The notes under the pieces are model-generated. The model saw only the letters and a list, made by a program, of their open reading frames with translations. It was not told the origin of the DNA and did no database searches. From Alopecurus myosuroides (lineage: Eukaryota; Streptophyta; Magnoliopsida; Poales; Poaceae): a stretch of DNA of 64,000 bases. Each line of letters starts with the position of its first letter. The stretch's first letter is position 1. This document shows positions 20,330-30,986 of the stretch, in pieces. The translations under genes were made by a program, and so were the position numbers. Where the stretch lies: assembly GCA_028641055.1 (NCBI GenBank), contig CM054060.1, positions 311,970,949 through 312,034,948 of the forward strand. Direction: 5' to 3'.

Positions 20330-21147
20330 TCTCCTTCGCACGTACGGCGAAGCCCTGCTCCGGCCGCGCCTCCGTCCGCCTCGTCGCCGTCCGCCCCGAC
20401 GTCGCGCGCTGCCCTCTACCTCCGTCGCCGTCGATCCCCCGCGGCCCCGCCTCCGTCGTGCCGTCGTCGTCCGCCTCCGTCGCCCCGCCTCCGCCGCCCC
20501 GCCTCCGTCCCGCCTCCGCCTCCGCCGCCCCGCCTCCGCCCCGTCGATCGCCTCTCGCCCCTCGCCGTCGCCCCGTCGCCCTCTGTACGCGTAGGTAAGA
20601 TTTATTTTTGTTTTTACAATTTTGTTTAGTGTTAGAATTTTGAGAGTTAGTGCTAGAATTTTTAGAGTTAGTGTTAGTGTTAGAAATTTTTAGAGTTAGT
20701 GTTAGATTTTTTTTAGAGTTAGTGTTAGAAATTTTTAGAGTTAGCGTTAGATTTTTTTAGAGTTAGTGTTAGTGTTAGAAATTTTTTGAGTTAGTGTTAG
20801 ATTTTTTAGAGTTAGTGTTAGTGTTAGAAATTTTTAGAGTTAGTGTTAGATTTTTTTAGTGCTTTAATTTGTTTTTACAATTTTGTTTAGTGTTAGAATT
20901 TTTGTGTTAGAATTTTGTGTTAGAAGTTAGTGTGTTAGAAAATTTCACTAAGTTAGTGTTAGAAAATTTCAGAAAGTTAGAATAATTTTACTAAGTTAAG
21001 AAATTTCACTAAGTTACCATTTTGTTCCTGTTTAACTTTCATCTTATTTCTGTCATATTTCTCAATTTACTATTTTTTACTAAGTTAGAAACACTAAGGT
21101 ATTTTACTTAATTATGGAATATTTACTTAGTCCGGGCATGTTTTCAG
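20330..21147 (+). other. GC-rich leader exon and repetitive first intron of the TNP1 region
   Basis: 20330-20594 is an extremely C/G-rich tract of CCTCCGTCGCCG-like repeats ending GTAG|GTAAGATT, a good splice donor. From about 20625 to 20990 the sequence is a degenerate tandem array of TTAGTGTTAGAATTTTTAGAG. It ends at the acceptor TTTTCAG (21147). The layout is that of a 5' UTR exon plus intron feeding the frame that starts at 21151. The splice sites are inferred. Confidence 0.6.
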
Positions 21148-21150
21148 TTC

Positions 21151-21534
21151 ATGTCTATGTTGGACCCGCCGGGCGATGTCCGGGACTGGGCCCCGCCAGG
21201 CTGGCACTGCGAGCTCCTTAGTACCGGGGCACGCGGCTTGGTGAGAAATCCGGGTGACGTGGTCGACCCGGATATTCTTTGGTGGCCATCGCGTGGGCCA
21301 CGCTCGGTGCGGAGAGAGCCGGCCCCTGAGGAGGTGGTACAACAGCGTATCAGGGAGGAGGACGAGCACGTCCGTCGCTACATGTACTTGCTCGATAGGC
21401 AGTATAGCAGCAGTTGGTCGATTATTCGGAGGGTTCCTTACCACGTGAGCTATGACCCTATGAGGGTTCCTTATCTATGGATGCGTAGCACCCGTGACTC
21501 AGCACCCCGCGGCTTAGGACCTGGTCGGACTTAA
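21151..21534 (+). CDS. unidentified 127-aa protein at the 5' end of the TNP1 region
   Basis: The frame starts ATG four bases after a splice acceptor and runs 127 codons without interruption. The product is rich in Arg, Pro and Trp (GDVRDWAPPGWH, WWPSRGPRSVRREP) and has an amphipathic Glu/Arg helix (VVQQRIREEDEHVRRYMYLL). I do not recognise a domain. It lies 238 bp upstream of the MDPQEP frame on the same strand and may be an upstream exon or first cistron of the same transcript. Confidence 0.45.
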   Translation: MSMLDPPGDVRDWAPPGWHCELLSTGARGLVRNPGDVVDPDILWWPSRGPRSVRREPAPEEVVQQRIREEDEHVRRYMYLLDRQYSSSWSIIRRVPYHVSYDPMRVPYLWMRSTRDSAPRGLGPGRT

Positions 21535-21771
21535 TTATTTTGAGAGATGTCACGAGACTATGTATAAGTGATATTATTCGATCGTGATGTATTAGGGTTA
21601 AAAAAATTAACCCGAGCTATGTAACTCTTGGTGTGTCCAGAACTATTATTTCATTAATATGACCAGAACTATTATTTTATTACTGTCCGATGGAATAATT
21701 TCGCCAAGTGCCCGATGAAAATTTCGCTAAGTGTTCTTCATTTCATAAATTTTACTAGCAGGTGTTGAGCT

Positions 21772-24700
21772 ATGGATCCCCAAGAACCTGCACATGATCC
21801 GCACGCCGATAAGCTCGCGGGAATGGGTGAGGCGGAGAAGGAAAGATACATGTGCGAGATGATTTTTAATAATGCAACGGCCATATATCGTGATGACGAC
21901 GGTGGACAGGCGTTTAGCAATCAATTTTTGAACGACTCCGGTGACGGAGCTCAGAATATAGAAGATGTAGTAGATGATGACGACGACAACGTCGAGGATG
22001 AAGAAGTGCCCTCCAGAACAAACTCTGCCAATGTATATCTCAAGTCACTGTTCACGCAACAATTAATTTGTATTGCACATACTAACGAATCATTATTTTC
22101 CCGTTTAGGCGCCCTTCGGAACAGCTAGTACTGAGACAAAGTCGAAACGAGGCCCGGCCGCAAGGTTGAAAGATACCGCAAGGTTCCCGATCGATACAGT
22201 TGCTGCTGATGGCAAACCACTGCAGCCCCCAGAAACTTATCGCAAATTCGTAAATCAGTGCGGAGTTGTTGTAAGAGACCTGGTCGATCAACTTAATAGA
22301 ATGGAATAAGCCAAAGACCGGGGCCAACGTTGGAGCTAGTTATGTCGATGAAAGATTGAAAAAAATTCTTTGCGAAACGCTATGGCTAAATTTCAACGTA
22401 GCGAGCGATAAGAAGAAGAAAGTCGAGCAGTGGGCTTTGAAGAAGATGGCCACACAATTCCAGAGGTGGAAGAAAGAACTGTGGAAGAAATATAAGGACG
22501 AAGATCCAGTTTTCACTGGGAACCTAGTGAAGATAAGAGACGCTTGGGATGATTTTAAGGCGTACAAGAAATCGGGTGTCTTTGCATCCCGATCGGCCAC
22601 AAATTCGGAGAATGCGAAGAAGAAGAAATATCACCATATTTTGGGGTCAGGTGGCTACATGGCTGCCCTGCCTAGGTGGCGAAACTATGAAGCTGCGCTT
22701 GTGAAAAGAGGTATCATTCCACAGACACATGACTGGCCCGATAGGTCCAAGTTCTGGTTGTTCGCGCATGGGGCAACGTTGGACGTTGAGACTGGGATGA
22801 TTGTTGCGGAGGGACCATGGTCGGAAAAAATAACAAAGGTCGTAGCAGAACTAGAGAAGGCAATAGAAGTTGTTCGAAAAGGAACTTTTGTTCCCGATAG
22901 AGAGAGCGACGAGCTGGCGAGGGCACTCGGGAACCCCGAAAAGTAGGGACGAACATGAGGCTTTGGAGCCAGTACCCCGTGGAGCCAAGGGTTTGCAGCG
23001 GACATTGGCACTTACAGAAGCCGTGATAGAAGCAAGAAAAGGGCGATGGAACGGATATCGACATTAGAAAAAAGGTGGATTTTCTCTTGAAGAAAGGGGG
23101 ACACTCTATACCTGACACTGAAGAGGAGGTAGAACATCGTCCTGCACCTGATCAGCTGCAAATAGAAGACGATCATGTAGCAGATGCCGTCCCATCTCAG
23201 CATAGAAGCAGCGTGAGTTCCACACACCTGCAGCTAGAAGACGGTCGTGCAGTCGAACCGTCGGCGCCTCACTACCCCGTGGATGATATCACAGAGAAGA
23301 CAAACTGTGAGATACATATGCCAATGGGGAACATATCCTTCAGGGTGGCGTCAGGCTATGCTTTACCGAATCAACCTGGAGCAACCTACCATGGTGGTCA
23401 GATTCCAGCATCCCATGCTCGTGTCGGGTTGTCAACAATTACGCCGGGATGCCATTCAATTGAGCTCCATATTTCTGGAGGTGAAGGCGAGAAGACACTG
23501 GGAGAAATGGAGCTTGGTATCATCTTGTGGAATAAGAAACACATCGTGTTTCCTAACTCGGCGCCAAGGCCACCGACTCCTCCAGGTACAAATGCACCAT
23601 ACCTCCATCAATTAATGAATGTTGCACCACATGTAAGCTTATTTTTAATAGTTTTTTCACTTTCGTACAGAGAATGCACGACCTCCAAGTCCACCCCCAA
23701 CGAACCTCTAAGTCCACCCCACAACGAAGATTGGGAGCCCGAGGCCGAGGGTCCATCGCCCGTGCACTCCCGTGAGCCGACGGATGCGCCTACTACGGGT
23801 ACGGCAAAGCGGAAGCTGCAGTTCAGAAGAAACGGGACTCCTCCCAAGAAGAGACCAAGGAAATCCAAGAAAGTCGAGACTCCCCGCAGTTACCAGGCCT
23901 GATGACTCAGGAGGAACTAACCAATGCTGTGAAAGCCAAAACCAGCGCATGGTTCGCACGGTTTCCCCTGAAGGCCCCTCCAGACGTCTGGAAGGAAACT
24001 CTGAAGGACATCCCAAAGTGGAAAATTGAGCGCACCATCGACAACTTATATTATCCTGCACCGCCGCCACCGCCGCCCCTTTCAGACTATGAACGGTACA
24101 TTGAAAAGAAGCACACCGCACAGATGAAGCAGGCGGAGGAGATGAAGCATGCGGAGCAGACGAAATGCGGGAAACAAGTTCCCCAGCTCGGACAACAAGA
24201 AGCACAGTCAATTGCCCCGCTCAAGGTGTTATCTGACCAGGCTTCAGTGTCCGTTCCACGCATGGGCGACGTGGGTTACGCTATTGCTGATGTGGTATAT
24301 ACATACAAGCCCGGGCACCCTCTGGTCGAAAATCCTACTGCTCTAACAACCCAACTACGGAGTTTACATGATTGGTACTTGGAGGCCGCAAGGCAGAAGA
24401 GAGACTGTATCATGGCTCAAGTTCAGGATCAACACTACTTCGGAGATTACAGTGTCGAGCTTGGGTTCAATGATTTCTTCCAGATGTACAATCAACGTGC
24501 CCTCGACAAGTCTATCCTCAGCTGCTACTGTTTGTAAGTGATTTATTTGTGTAATTTAATTAATTAGTTAAGCTCGCGTTCATTGCCCGTATAATTATCA
24601 CTCACGACATTCTTTTTGTACGCTACTATGCAGAATGAAGATTCGTGAATGCAGGCTGGCAGGAATCTGGGACTTTGGGTTCATTGACCCGTATTCGTAT

Positions 24701-25614
24701 CATCAAAACACAATAGAAAGGTTCAACAAGGATACACCGGATGATTTGCTAAAGTTTTTGAAGCGACAAAGTACCAAAAAATAAATACTTTGGCCCTACG
24801 GATTCAAGTGAGTGTTACTGTCTTGTAGACATTCCATTTTGCTTACCTGATGTTAAGTGTAATTGATGAGTATGCATGACTACGTGTGTACACTTGCGCA
24901 GTTCCCACTTCATATTGTTCATCATTAGAATCGATAAAGGACAAGTTGAAGTCTGGGACTCGTTAACCTGGGGCGCTGACACATGGAAGAGCGCGCGTCA
25001 GATGCTTCAAAAGTATATATATATATATATATCGGTCTCTTTCGTTCATCGGCCTCTTTTTCGTTCATTTCCTGATATCAAGTAAGTAATAATTAACTCT
25101 TCTATTCATTTTTCTTTTGTCGCCCAGGGTTTGGCAAATGTTCATCAAGGAAGAACCCGGTACATGGGCAGACAAGCTCCACTTTCAGGTTAACGAAGTA
25201 AGTAGTACTACGCACCCTGATTTCAATACCATTACCATTCTTTTTATTATTATTAATTTGACTGAATTATGTTTCTCGTATATAGAAAGTCCCGCAACAA
25301 CCACAGGGAACTGATTATTATGGATACTACGTTTGCGAGTTCATTCACAGGACGATCAATGAGAAATCCCGTACTTCCAGAAATCTAGAGGTACGTAACC
25401 AGATCTTCACAACTTTATTTATGTTGCCATTAATTATGTTTAGTTTTGTTCATAACTTAATTGTTTTCATCTACTTCTTTTAAAGATGGCACGAAAGCGG
25501 GCGCAGCTCAAACCAATCGACCGTTGCAAGGCTATTGCAGAGGAATTGGCAGGATTTCTTCTCACGCAAGTCATAGCAGAAGACGGAGAATTTTTCCATC
25601 CTATGAACCAATAG
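21772..25614 (+). pseudogene. TNP1-type CACTA protein: Transposase_24 region plus C48 (Ulp1-like) protease end, decayed
   Basis: The gene starts MDPQEPAHDP. Its first exon (acidic end VVDDDDDNVEDEE) runs to 22032 with acceptor 22108. The Transposase_24 part (about 22280-23070) contains RSATNSENAKKKKYHHILGSGGY. A DUF8039-like region (about 23300-23560), a proline-rich linker and further exons follow. The end is a Ulp1/C48 peptidase-like domain with His (24906-24908, HFILF), Asp (24957-24959, VWDSL) and the GYYVCEFI motif. Damage: frameshifts near 22277, 23070 and 23895, and stops at 22944-22946 and 22953-22955 in NPEK-stop-GRT-stop. At the catalytic Cys position preceding GYYVCEF the codon is TAT (Tyr, 25319-25321). 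In CACTA elements this gene encodes the accessory end-binding protein; here it is non-functional. Confidence 0.8.
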
Positions 25615-25737
25615 CCAGCTCCCTTCTCTATGCAAGTATACAGCTATTGAAAACGAACTTCAGATTATGTTATTCTCGGTCGATTACTTCGTGTTACATG
25701 TATATATATATATGTACTTTTATTTGGTGCATCAACA

Positions 25738-25965
25738 TTTAACCGCAAACACGGAATCGGAAACACTTAACCGCAAACACGGAATCGGTGTTTCCGGATA
25801 CGTATTTCCGATTACGTGTTTTCCGATTCCGTGTTCGTAAAAAACGAAACACGGACACACGGAAATGGAAAGACTAAACGGAAACACGTAAACGGAAACC
25901 CTAAAAATACGGAACACGCCCTAAACCCTAAACCCTAAATACGGAATCGGAAACCCTGAAAAGGA
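25738..25965. repeat. CGGAATCGGAAACAC minisatellite with telomere-like units
   Basis: Words such as AACCGCAAACACGGAATCGG, TTTCCGATTCCGTGTT and GGAAACACGTAAACGG repeat in both orientations. At 25917-25939 two and a half CCCTAAA units are embedded. A purine tract (25959-25991) follows. It lies between the TNP1 end and the right subterminal repeats of C2. Confidence 0.8.
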
Positions 25966-25989
25966 AAGGAAAAAAAAAGAGAAAAAAAA

Positions 25990-26199
25990 AGCTTTAGGAC
26001 CGGTTGGTGTTACCAACCGGTTCTAAAGGTCCTCTGCCTACGCGCGCTCTTCGGCGCCCATGTGGAGGCCTTTAGAACCGGTTGGTGACAGACCGGTTCT
26101 AAAGGGTGGGGCCTTTAGTCCCGGATACGTAGCACCGGATTTGTATTCGAGTCCAAGGGCCCTTACAAACCGGTGCTACTGCCCTGTTCTCCACCAGTG
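25990..26199. repeat. C2 right subterminal repeats and terminus
   Basis: Inverted words GCTTTAGGACCGGTTGG / CCAACCGGTTCTAAAG and CCTTTAGAACCGGTTGG / ACCGGTTCTAAAGG are followed by single TTTAGTCCCGG and AAACCGGTGCTA words. The block ends at the terminus GCCCTGTTCTCCACCAGTG (26181-26199). Confidence 0.9.
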
Positions 26200-26781
26200 A
26201 TACCCACACTTATATATAAGACTCAATGCAAATGTGTGTTTTCACGATAGCTGGACTAACTCAATACATACCCAGTTATTGCACAATGTTCCTCCTATAG
26301 ATAGCATGCCCAGCCTTAGCTAGCTCTTCTTAAAAACATAGATGTCTCCAGAGAAACAAGAACGGAGTCGAGACCTAGGATGAAGAGAGCGAATGGCAAT
26401 ACATAAACATGAAAATGTGAGGTATCTCGAAATAGGTCCATCCTCTAGAGCATCTCTATGTGTTGCAAAGGAGGCATCACTTGCTTCCTTTGGCCACCAT
26501 CTGTAGAAGACACATGAGATGGCTAAGCAAGTTAAGGGGCTGTAGGAAATATGTCTTATATGCGGTAGCAAGAGATCACGTGTGTTCTCGTGTCGTGCGA
26601 TCATGGTGGGGATGACATGGGACAATGCGTCCATACATTCAGAGGTGGTGGCAGCTTACCGAGTCCCCGCAGGTTGGATGACGGCTCTCTTGCGGGCTAA
26701 GGAATGTCACTAGCCATCATCCCTCTCAAGTACCTGGTTTCTCTCCCAATAGAAGTGCCCCTTATGTTTGCTGAAGACTTC
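26200..26781. other. spacer between C2 and R4
   Basis: No gene or repeat is recognised here. ATA at 26200-26202 is the right target duplication of C2. ACTTC at 26777-26781 is the expected left target duplication of R4, whose partner lies outside the window. Confidence 0.5.
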
Positions 26782-27245
26782 TGTCGTGGGATAATCACGG
26801 CAGACGTTACCAGGGGTAACTTACTTTGGGGCAAATCGACTCTGGTGTTTGGGAGAGGGTTTAGCTCAGGGGAAATCATGCTATCGATCGATCTGGTAGC
26901 TCTGGCAATAATGTCGCCGAGTCTCCGATCTAGGGTTAAAACTATCAGCTCTCGTATTACAAGATACTCGAATATCTGGTGAACCTCTGTTTCTCTAACC
27001 CTAGAAGTCGGTTTATATGTTACCCGACTCCCTGGCTTCCTATCCAAGATACACCTGGAATCCTTCCTAGAAACCACACACAACCTTAAGTTTCCTAACC
27101 CTAACCTCTAAGGCACGGGTTACAAGGCCTACGCTCATTCTTGGGCCTTCTGGAAACTCCTCCACCTTGGGCCGGGTCTTGTGCGATTCCCTCCAGGACG
27201 GGTTTCTCTTTGGTATTAGCCTACCGGGTTATCATCCCTCCATCA
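26782..27245 (-). repeat. R4 3' LTR (464 bp)
   Basis: It begins TGTCGTGGGATAATCACGGC on plus and ends CCCTCCATCA, so on the element strand it runs TG...CA. It aligns over its length with the 462-bp LTRs of R1 and the 479-bp LTR of R3, with many more differences than separate the two R1 LTRs. The adjoining plus sequence GTAGTCCCCAGA (27246-27257) is the polypurine-tract position. Confidence 0.9.
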
Positions 27246-28305
27246 GTAGTCCCCAGAATAGCTTGGGATTCTTGGGATTATCCATGAAGCGCACGCTATT
27301 CCCTGCAAAACAATAAACATTCAAATTCATAATATACCGGGTTAGAATGCTTTGATAATAGCTAGGCCTGCTCTTTTGGCGGTCCATATAATAACCCGGC
27401 ATTTTCCAAGTCAGGACACCATCTCCCGGGTCAACACTCCATGGAAATGTGGCAAGACCCGGTTCCGTACCGTTGTCAATTAATCCAAATATCACGCTCG
27501 TAATCAATCATGATCTCCATCTGGATATCTCGCAACGGATACTTTGGTGCTTATCCCCAAATTTCCGGACCGAATCATTTTTCCTCAAAAATTTCGCCTA
27601 CCGCCCAACTTAGGAATTTTCCCCCGTACCTATAAATAGGGACCAAGGGGTAACCCTAGATCCCACCAGCCATTTCTCATCTTCTCCTCTTCCTCTCACT
27701 CCACCCCGCGCTCACGAGCTCTAACTCGAGCTCGCGCCGCCGGAGCTGCGCCGCCGCCCGCAAGGACGCCACCGGAGCTGCGCCACCGCCGCCAGGTCAC
27801 CACCATCCGCGCCTGCAACGCCGTCGCCAATCTCCGCCGTAGCGCCCGCGAGCGAGCTCCCAATTGGGCCACCGGAAACCTCGAGCCGCCGCCGCCGTCG
27901 AGTCAATCGCCGCCGCCGCGCGCCTCTTCCCTCCATTCATCTGGTAAACACCTTTATCTCTTAGATCTAGATCCATGTTTCCCTCGATTTCGCGCATACA
28001 TTTTTGGATCCAATCTCACTTGCTAGCTATCTACTATTCTCACTTAGTTTGGCACACTTTCATAATCCCCAACCTTATGCTCTTCCACAGCTTGTACCTA
28101 ATCCATTCCCATGCCTTTCCACACACTTTTGCCATTTGCAATCGCATACTTTTCCTCTATATGTTCTTGATTAGATCTACTCGCCAAATTTTGCAAGTAC
28201 CTTAGACATTTTGCCCTTTCTCCTTCTCATTGTGTCGGATAGCTGTACTTTCCGGGTCTTTCGATATTCACACTTTGCATTTGCTCCTTTTTAGATCCAC
28301 ACTTG
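27246..28305 (+). promoter_or_regulatory. R4: polypurine tract, TATA box and leader intron of the extra gene
   Basis: After the tract (27246-27257) comes about 370 bp of featureless sequence, and then TATAAATAGG at 27631-27640. A pyrimidine-rich leader and a GC-rich exon follow, ending CATCTG|GTAAAC at 27943. An intron runs to CTTTTTAG (28294), and the ATG is at 28306. The same order is found in R1. Confidence 0.7.
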
Positions 28306-28595
28306 ATGGCTCCTAAGGCCAGCGCTAAGTCGAAGGGAAAAAACCCGGCCGGCAAGCCAAAGCCGGGTCAGTCGATTTCCGCCAACTGGGCGAAATCGAC
28401 TGTCAGAAAAGCTAAGCTTGATGAGCTGACTGAGTCGGGTGTTCTGCCCGCCCGGGAGGAGATCCACTGGAGGATACCCGGCGAGGAGACCCGGCCATCA
28501 CCAGCCCTAGACGAGGTGGTGGTTTTTGTCGAGCATGTGATCCAGGGTTTCCGCCCCCCGGGTCACCCTTTCTTCCGGGAGCTCCTGGACCACTA
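28306..28595 (+). pseudogene. R4 extra gene (aORF), 5' part, cut by R2
   Basis: MAPKASAKSKGK opens a frame matching the R1 protein: ISANWAKST, a conserved IHWRIPGEETRPSP stretch, and FVEHVIQGFRPPGHPFFRELLDHY. The last codons are the CACTA target duplication of R2 (28591-28595). The protein resumes at 54233 with KLRVFDIGPNSM. The domain is the plant 'putative gypsy type transposon' family (Pfam PF04195). Confidence 0.85.
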
Positions 28596-29362
28596 TGTCG
28601 TGGTGGTGTCACGGCAGGTGCCATAGGATGGCTAAAGTTGTGGGGACGATGGACGCTGGAGGCGCTCGGGGAGGGATCACGCAGCGAGTAGCCGCGTGAG
28701 TATGAAACTAGCACTGCAAACAACAAGATCTACCCAGGTTCAGGACCCTCGTGTGGAGGTAAAACCCCTACTCCTGCCTTTCTCTCTTTATATTCGTGTC
28801 TCACCGAGTAGCCACAGTACAAATGATGCTTACAACCGAGTAGCCACTCTCCTCTCTAGGTGACTGTAGCCCTTAGTCGTGTCGTTAACTAGGTCAAGAA
28901 TGTGAACCGATTCTGGGATCCCCCGCGCAGGAGGGGGCAGGGCACCTTATATACTGGTGCCCAGCCGGATACAGCCAAGATGTCGACATAGTGTGCACAC
29001 TGTACACTTCCAGCTTCCCGCTGACAGCTTTGGCTTCCAAGTTTGTCTCCGTGTGTAAAGTCGTTCCGCAGAACCGAGAAACTGATCTGTTATCACTGAC
29101 ACTGTCACGGGGTAGGCCCCCCTAACCTGCGACGCCCTGCTGACACCCTGGCGCGGATAAGCACGCGCTCTGCAGATGAACAGTGCCCCAGTACGGACCC
29201 AGGATACGTGGGATCCTGTGTCAGAACGGCTCCTTTGACTTCTGGCCCGAGTAGGAGACCGCCTTTTCTACTCGGACCACTTCCTCTACTCGGAGGAGAA
29301 TAACTCTCTTGATTCTTCCTCCTGGCCATCAGTGTGTACGGCCGAATAGCAGTCGACCGGGT
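28596..29362 (-). repeat. R2 3' LTR, first part (interrupted by R1)
   Basis: It matches 53366-54132 of the 5' LTR with about eight differences. It ends with GACCGGGT, whose last five bases CGGGT are the target duplication of R1. The LTR continues at 39981. Confidence 0.95.
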
Positions 29363-29824
29363 TGTCGTGGGATGATCACGGCAGATGTTACCAGAGGTAA
29401 CTGATCTTGGGGTAAGTCGACACAGGTATTTGGGAGAGGGTTTAGCTCGAAAGAGAACATGATGATAAGCGATCTAGGAATCGGCTCTCAACTCGCCGAG
29501 TCTCGAATAGGGCTCTTGGGTAATACTGGATACTCGATAATAGGTGATATGACTATGTCGTGAATCTCTGTCAAGCTAAGCCTAGGGGCCGGTTTATAAA
29601 GTACCCGTACCCCCCTGGCTTGCCCTCCAAGGCGCAGCTTGAATCATATCCGAACTCTACTTACAAACCCTAGCTTTCCTTATCGCAACCCACAATCCGG
29701 GTTACGAGGCCTACAAACTTTGGGCCTTCCAGAAGTTTCTTTATCCTTAGCCGGATCCCGCGCATCGTTCTTTGGGCCGGGTTACACCTTGGAGTTGGCC
29801 TACCGGGTTACTATCCCCCCATCA
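29363..29824 (-). repeat. R1 3' LTR (462 bp)
   Basis: It runs TG to CA on either strand. On plus it begins TGTCGTGGGATGATCACGGC and ends CTATCCCCCCATCA. It differs from the 5' copy at GGGCTCTTGG versus GGGCTTTTGG and at TTACAAACCC versus TTACGAACCC. Confidence 0.97.
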
Positions 29825-30986
29825 GTAGTCCCCAGAATAGCCTGGGCTTCCTGGATTCCTCCTAGAAGCGCTGGCTATTCCCTGCAAGAATATCAGACGT
29901 ACCAATTCAAGTAGGCCGGGTTAGACTTCTTCGATAAACAGTTAGGCCCAACTCCACGGTGGCCATATAGTAACTCGGCCTTTTCCGAATCCATCGCTCA
30001 TCTTCCCGGGAAAATACCCTGGTAACGATGTTGAAGACCCATCTCACTTTACTTGTTTAACCCATCCGATAACCATAGAAAAGATACGCCTTACGTCCAT
30101 TCTGAAAATCTCGCCTAACTCTTGACGCATACCTCGGAAAATCCGGGCGGATGCGATTTTATCCGTAATTCCCGGCTCTCGTCCGTTGGCCTAGGTTTAC
30201 CCTCCCGCACCCTATAAATAGGCACTTAAGGATTAACCTAATCCCAACGGCTCATTCCTCCTTCTTCCTCCTTTTGCTTTCGTGCTCGAATCCACAGGGC
30301 GCCTCCACAGAGACCTCGCGCACGCCCGCGGACCCAGCTCGCCGCAGTTCGTCCCGCACCCCCGTCGAACTTATTCACCGCGCCCGTGAACATCTGGCCA
30401 ACCGTCGCAAGGAAGTATCCACTGCGCGCTATCTATCACCGCCGCGCACCGCTCCAATCTTCTCCGGTAAGCCTCTCGTATCCATCAATTTGACCCATAT
30501 TTTCCAGATTTTCTTCAGATTGGATCTTGGTCGATCCGCGAGCCATTGCTCTTACTGCACAAAATTGAACCACTTAGATACTTGCTAGTTCCTCCAAGGA
30601 CCGGTGGGACGATCTCACACCACCCTCCTATCACTTTTAATCTCTAATTTCTTCATAGAACCTTTCGCGAATTTTCCTAACCTAGATCCATTTCGCCCAA
30701 ATTTCCGCGCATATTATTAATACCCAAAAAATCCTCCTTTTCCAGTTACTTTGCTCGTAGTAGAGGCATGGGCAACCATCCGTGCACACCAAACTCACCT
30801 CAACACGTAAGTAACTAGTAACTTCCACAACCGTATTTAACACTCGGACAACTCGTAATTTTTTGCTCCGTGATACGTTACCCGGATATTTCTGAGTCTT
30901 CATGCTGTCTCTAACATCCCAACTCGGATAATCCAATATTTCCGAGTCTCATTTCCCACATCTCTTGTACTCTGCAGGTCAACCCT
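29825..30986 (+). promoter_or_regulatory. R1: polypurine tract, TATA box, leader exon and intron of the extra gene
   Basis: GTAGTCCCCAGA at 29825-29836 abuts the LTR and gives a short purine tract on the element strand. A TATA box (CCTATAAATAGG, 30211-30222) lies about 775 bp before the ATG. A leader exon ends CTCCG|GTAAGC (30466), the intron ends TCTGCAG (30977), and the ATG follows nine bases later at 30987. Confidence 0.75.

Larger units (their letters stand above)
12139..26199. mobile_element. complete CACTA (En/Spm) transposon C2, 14.06 kb
   Basis: The left terminus is CACTAGTAGAAAACAGGGC (12139-12157). The right terminus, read inward on the minus strand, is CACTGGTGGAGAACAGGGC (26199-26181), matching at 16 of 19 positions. 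The trinucleotide ATA stands immediately outside both ends (12136-12138 and 26200-26202), the 3-bp duplication made by CACTA elements. Both ends carry subterminal words built on AACCGGTNCTAAAG. The interior holds a TNP2 transposase, a TNP1/C48-type gene, a small membrane-protein gene and two cargo-like genes. Both transposase genes are damaged, so the copy is probably no longer autonomous, although its ends look usable in trans. Confidence 0.95.

Noticed and set aside
25917..25939. CCCTAAA units as a telomere
   Set aside because: Only two and a half units, embedded in an unrelated minisatellite inside a transposon.
28591..28595. CACTA next to 28596 and at 54228 as a transposon terminus
   Set aside because: It is the 5-bp target duplication of retrotransposon R2 and happens to spell CACTA; the sequence around it continues the R4 protein.
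28306..28626. 107-aa gene ending VVVVSRQVP
   Set aside because: The last residues are R2 LTR sequence; the real frame continues at 54233 after the nested insertion.
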